From Eshraghiella sp964414835 (GTDB lineage Bacteria > Bacillota > Clostridia > Lachnospirales > Lachnospiraceae), in NCBI GenBank assembly GCA_964414835.1, contig CAYPWY010000028.1, positions 1-24,645 of the forward strand: a stretch of DNA of 24,645 nucleotides, read 5' to 3'. The first letter of the stretch is position 1. Each line of letters begins with the position of its first letter. The notes under the pieces were generated by a model. That model saw nothing but the letters and a program-made list of their open reading frames with translations, had not been told where the DNA came from and searched no databases. Positions 23,012 to 24,645 of this stretch are shown here, one piece after another. Both the position numbers and the translations under genes were made by a program.

Positions 23012-23847
23012 TAAAATTCACCTGCTTTCCAATTTTTTTTGTCTTCTGTTTTGTATGAAGTAGTCAGATTCTCTTCTCTATCATAGGAATAACCATCACT
23101 TATTAATATTGAGCACTCATCACCGGTAGACACTCTTGTAGCTATAGCCTGCAGTCCTTCGCTTTCGAGCCATTCTCCAAATTCATTCAATGTATCCATA
23201 TCCATTTGCTCAAGCTTATCAAGTAATACAAACCCACACTTGGGATTTAATTTTTTAACGATAGCTGTAGACACTTTTAATCTGTCTGAACCTGACATGT
23301 TATCCCATTTATGACCTTTATAGATAAGCTCACCATCACTTATGGATAAATCAGCAAGTGGCAGTTCAGCATTATTAAGGAGTGATTCCATTTCTTTTCT
23401 TACATTATCAAGCTGTGAAGTAAGGTCATTGTATTGTGAAGCGTATTCTTTTGCATCCTCTTCAGCTTTTTCTTTATCAAGATTTGCTCTTACTTTTCGA
23501 TTGATTTCATCAATATTGGCAATGCTTTTTTCAAGCTCTTCTGTCGATTCATCATGCAGCTGTTCCGCTGTCTTAGATGCAGTTGTAAGATCTGATTGAG
23601 CCTGTTTTAATTGCATTATTGCTTCATCAAGCTGTGTTCTGAGCTGATCGACTTTATTTGCCCATTTATTACGTTCAGCATTATAATGAATGACAAGCTC
23701 ACGTTTTTTTTGATTTTCGCCGTTTCGTGCAAGTATCTCCTGATGTTTCATTACAAGTTCTTTTGGAGATACAAGGTCCCTTGGAGCATCAGTATAATAT
23801 ACCTGTTCTTCTGCATATTTTTTTCTTCTTATCGGCAATACGCCCAA
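23011..23847 (-). CDS. SbcC-like ABC ATPase, C-terminal part (after the frameshift)
   Basis: This frame carries the C-terminal two thirds of the ATPase. A coiled coil (residues about 40-150 here) leads to the ABC signature NMSGSDRLKVS near 180-190 and Walker B GFVLLDKLEQMD near 205-216, then the D-loop region and a final WKAGEF. The frame opens only with a TTG at 23847 that has no ribosome site; the first in-frame ATG (23751) also lacks one and would drop 32 residues. Removing one A from the A7 run at 23818-23824 joins it to the previous frame, giving KKKKYAEEQVYYTDAPRDLV. I therefore read it as the second half of one gene, made by frameshifting or broken by an indel. Confidence 0.85.
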   Translation of the reverse strand: MGVLPIRRKKYAEEQVYYTDAPRDLVSPKELVMKHQEILARNGENQKKRELVIHYNAERNKWANKVDQLRTQLDEAIMQLKQAQSDLTTASKTAEQLHDESTEELEKSIANIDEINRKVRANLDKEKAEEDAKEYASQYNDLTSQLDNVRKEMESLLNNAELPLADLSISDGELIYKGHKWDNMSGSDRLKVSTAIVKKLNPKCGFVLLDKLEQMDMDTLNEFGEWLESEGLQAIATRVSTGDECSILISDGYSYDREENLTTSYKTEDKKNWKAGEF

Positions 23848-24322
23848 TCGTCAGTCTTTCATTGTATATTTCTTTTTCTTTTCGTTCTAATTCAAAAAGA
23901 GTATCGCCTATACCTATAATATTTAAAAGAATCTTTGCTTTTTCCTTTGAACTGCTTTCCATGAACTTTGGAAGATCAAGGGCAAATGTTTCTATAAATT
24001 CATTCAGAAGTTCCTGCCCGGCTTTTGCGCCGTTGGGGTCTATTACTTTTAAATCGCTGTTCTTTCCTTTTCTTTCTACTATAAGCCCGTTATTTAATAC
24101 AATATGTAAAGCAGGTGGAATAACTGAATCATCTCTCTTAGGCTCAGACGGCTTGTATTTATTGCCGCCTAAAGCCCATGCTATACTATCAAGGACGCTT
24201 GTTTTGCCCTGGTTATTCTTGCCTCCAATTATTGTAAGTCCATTAGCTGCCGGTTTTACTTTAACAGCTTTAATTCTTTTTACATTTTCAAATTCAAACT
24301 GATAAATTTTGGTTGGTTCCAT
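23789..24322 (-). CDS. SbcC-like ABC ATPase, N-terminal part (before the frameshift)
   Basis: I start at ATG 24322 (MEPTKIYQFEFENVKRIKAVK), nine bases after AGGAG; ATG 24331 has the same site with no spacing. Walker A GGKNNQGKTS is about 30 residues in, after the family motif IYQFEFENVKR. The frame then runs through SVIPPALHIVLNNGLIVERK and an LDLPKFMESSSKEKAKILLN block to a stop at 23789, with a non-family end (CRRTGILY) after the A7 run. The intact protein would be about 437 aa and is an SMC/SbcC/RecF-type ATPase that tethers or senses DNA ends for recombination. It is the first gene of the recombination set. Confidence 0.87.
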   Translation of the reverse strand: MEPTKIYQFEFENVKRIKAVKVKPAANGLTIIGGKNNQGKTSVLDSIAWALGGNKYKPSEPKRDDSVIPPALHIVLNNGLIVERKGKNSDLKVIDPNGAKAGQELLNEFIETFALDLPKFMESSSKEKAKILLNIIGIGDTLFELERKEKEIYNERLTIGRIADKKKKICRRTGILY

Positions 24323-24345
24323 ATTATTCATCTCCTATTTAAAAA

Positions 24346-24420
24346 TTATTTTATTTTTCTTTTCGCTACTTTTGGTATTCTTAAATACTTGTACAATAAT
24401 ACATAAAATCTAATTGGCAT
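24346..24420 (-). CDS. Possible 24-aa basic peptide
   Basis: ATG 24420 follows GGGAGGTG at good spacing and opens MPIRFYVLLYKYLRIPKVAK then RKIK. The sequence is hydrophobic-aromatic and basic, without Cys. It lies three bases after the previous stop and 24 bases before the ATPase. Real translation is plausible from the ribosome site, but at 24 residues it may be a leader that couples translation rather than a functional peptide. Confidence 0.4.
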   Translation of the reverse strand: MPIRFYVLLYKYLRIPKVAKRKIK

Positions 24421-24422
24421 AA

Positions 24423-24578
24423 TTACACCTCCCTCTCCTTCTTACTCTCCTTTTTCTTTCCGCTGCCTTTACAGCTCTTGCATGGTTCCTGTTCAATCCA
24501 TTTGCCTTTGCGGATGCATCCTTTACAATTGTTTTCCATCATCTTTTCACCACACTTTCGGTCTTTCGCATTTTTCAA
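24423..24578 (-). CDS. Small zinc-ribbon-like protein (TTG start)
   Basis: A 51-aa frame starting at TTG 24578 with AGGAGG four bases upstream: MKNAKDRKCGEKMMENNCKG and so on. CKGC at residues 18-21 and CKSC at 33-36, with an extra Cys at 9, suggest one zinc site. The C-terminus is strongly basic (KKKESKKEREV). The double ATG at codons 13-14 is an alternative start that keeps both Cys pairs. The function is unknown; short zinc-ribbon peptides are frequent at the head of phage replication operons. Confidence 0.55.
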   Translation of the reverse strand: MKNAKDRKCGEKMMENNCKGCIRKGKWIEQEPCKSCKGSGKKKESKKEREV

Positions 24579-24645
24579 AATTCCTCCTATTCATCTCCTT
24601 CACCAATAAGCGCTCGTGGTCTATATCTCTGACTTTAACCAATCA

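Noticed and set aside
24579..24645. End of an upstream gene (DWLKSEI then stop) at the right edge
   Set aside because: Only seven codons are visible and the other frames are also short, so no claim is possible.

Overview
The window is part of a tailed-phage genome, either a prophage or a free temperate phage. Its head/tail order and gene families point to a siphovirus of the A118/SPP1-like structural type, infecting a low-GC Clostridia host, most likely Lachnospiraceae. The evidence is the AT-rich composition, strong AGGAGG-type ribosome binding sites, frequent TTG and GTG starts, and a gene set typical of gut Firmicutes phages. Every gene I can support reads on the minus strand, so transcription runs from right to left. 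No integrase, lysin, holin, lysogeny repressor or DNA polymerase is visible. The ends are therefore internal to a larger genome, and the leftmost gene runs off the edge.

Right third (24645 to about 16500), the replication/recombination module. In order of transcription: two tiny genes, an SbcC-like ABC ATPase split by a one-base frameshift at an A7 run, a RecA-like ATPase of the AAA_24/Sak4 type, a DUF669 protein (probably the SSB-like partner), an SF2 DEAH-box helicase, a primase-helicase fusion, a dense TGTCA repeat field with a large AT palindrome (candidate replication origin), a RusA resolvase, an unknown 88-aa protein, a 36-aa membrane peptide and an ArpU/DUF1492-like regulator.

Junction (16060 to 15870), the late control region. 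Helically phased 10-bp repeats abut an extended -10 promoter, followed by a second promoter-like site and a strong hairpin, all directly before the small terminase gene. This is the expected place for the regulator just upstream to switch on late transcription.

Left two thirds (15872 to 1), the late morphogenesis operon. In order: small and large terminase, portal, a minor capsid/connector-type protein, a MuF-type minor head protein with a peptidase-like C-terminal extension, a small zinc-ribbon protein, a terminator and a structured non-coding stretch containing a tRNA T-arm mimic, scaffold, P22-like major capsid protein, three head-tail connection proteins, the major tail protein, a second terminator, two tail assembly chaperones, the tape measure, a small distal tail protein, the tail hub and a partial receptor-binding or fibre protein. 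The two internal terminators sit where step changes in dosage make sense: before scaffold/capsid, and after the tail tube gene.

Most notable observations: (1) the late promoter with decamer repeats and hairpin; (2) the iteron/palindrome field that overlaps the 3' end of the primase-helicase gene; (3) a shared C-terminal WKAG[E/N]F peptide on two unrelated replication proteins, encoded in a nearly identical gene junction; (4) the T-arm minihelix and hairpin cluster upstream of the scaffold gene; (5) the ATPase frameshift at an A7 run; (6) the MuF C-terminal domain with an HE-YYG-H motif. All identifications are from reading the sequence and remembered family features; no database search was run.
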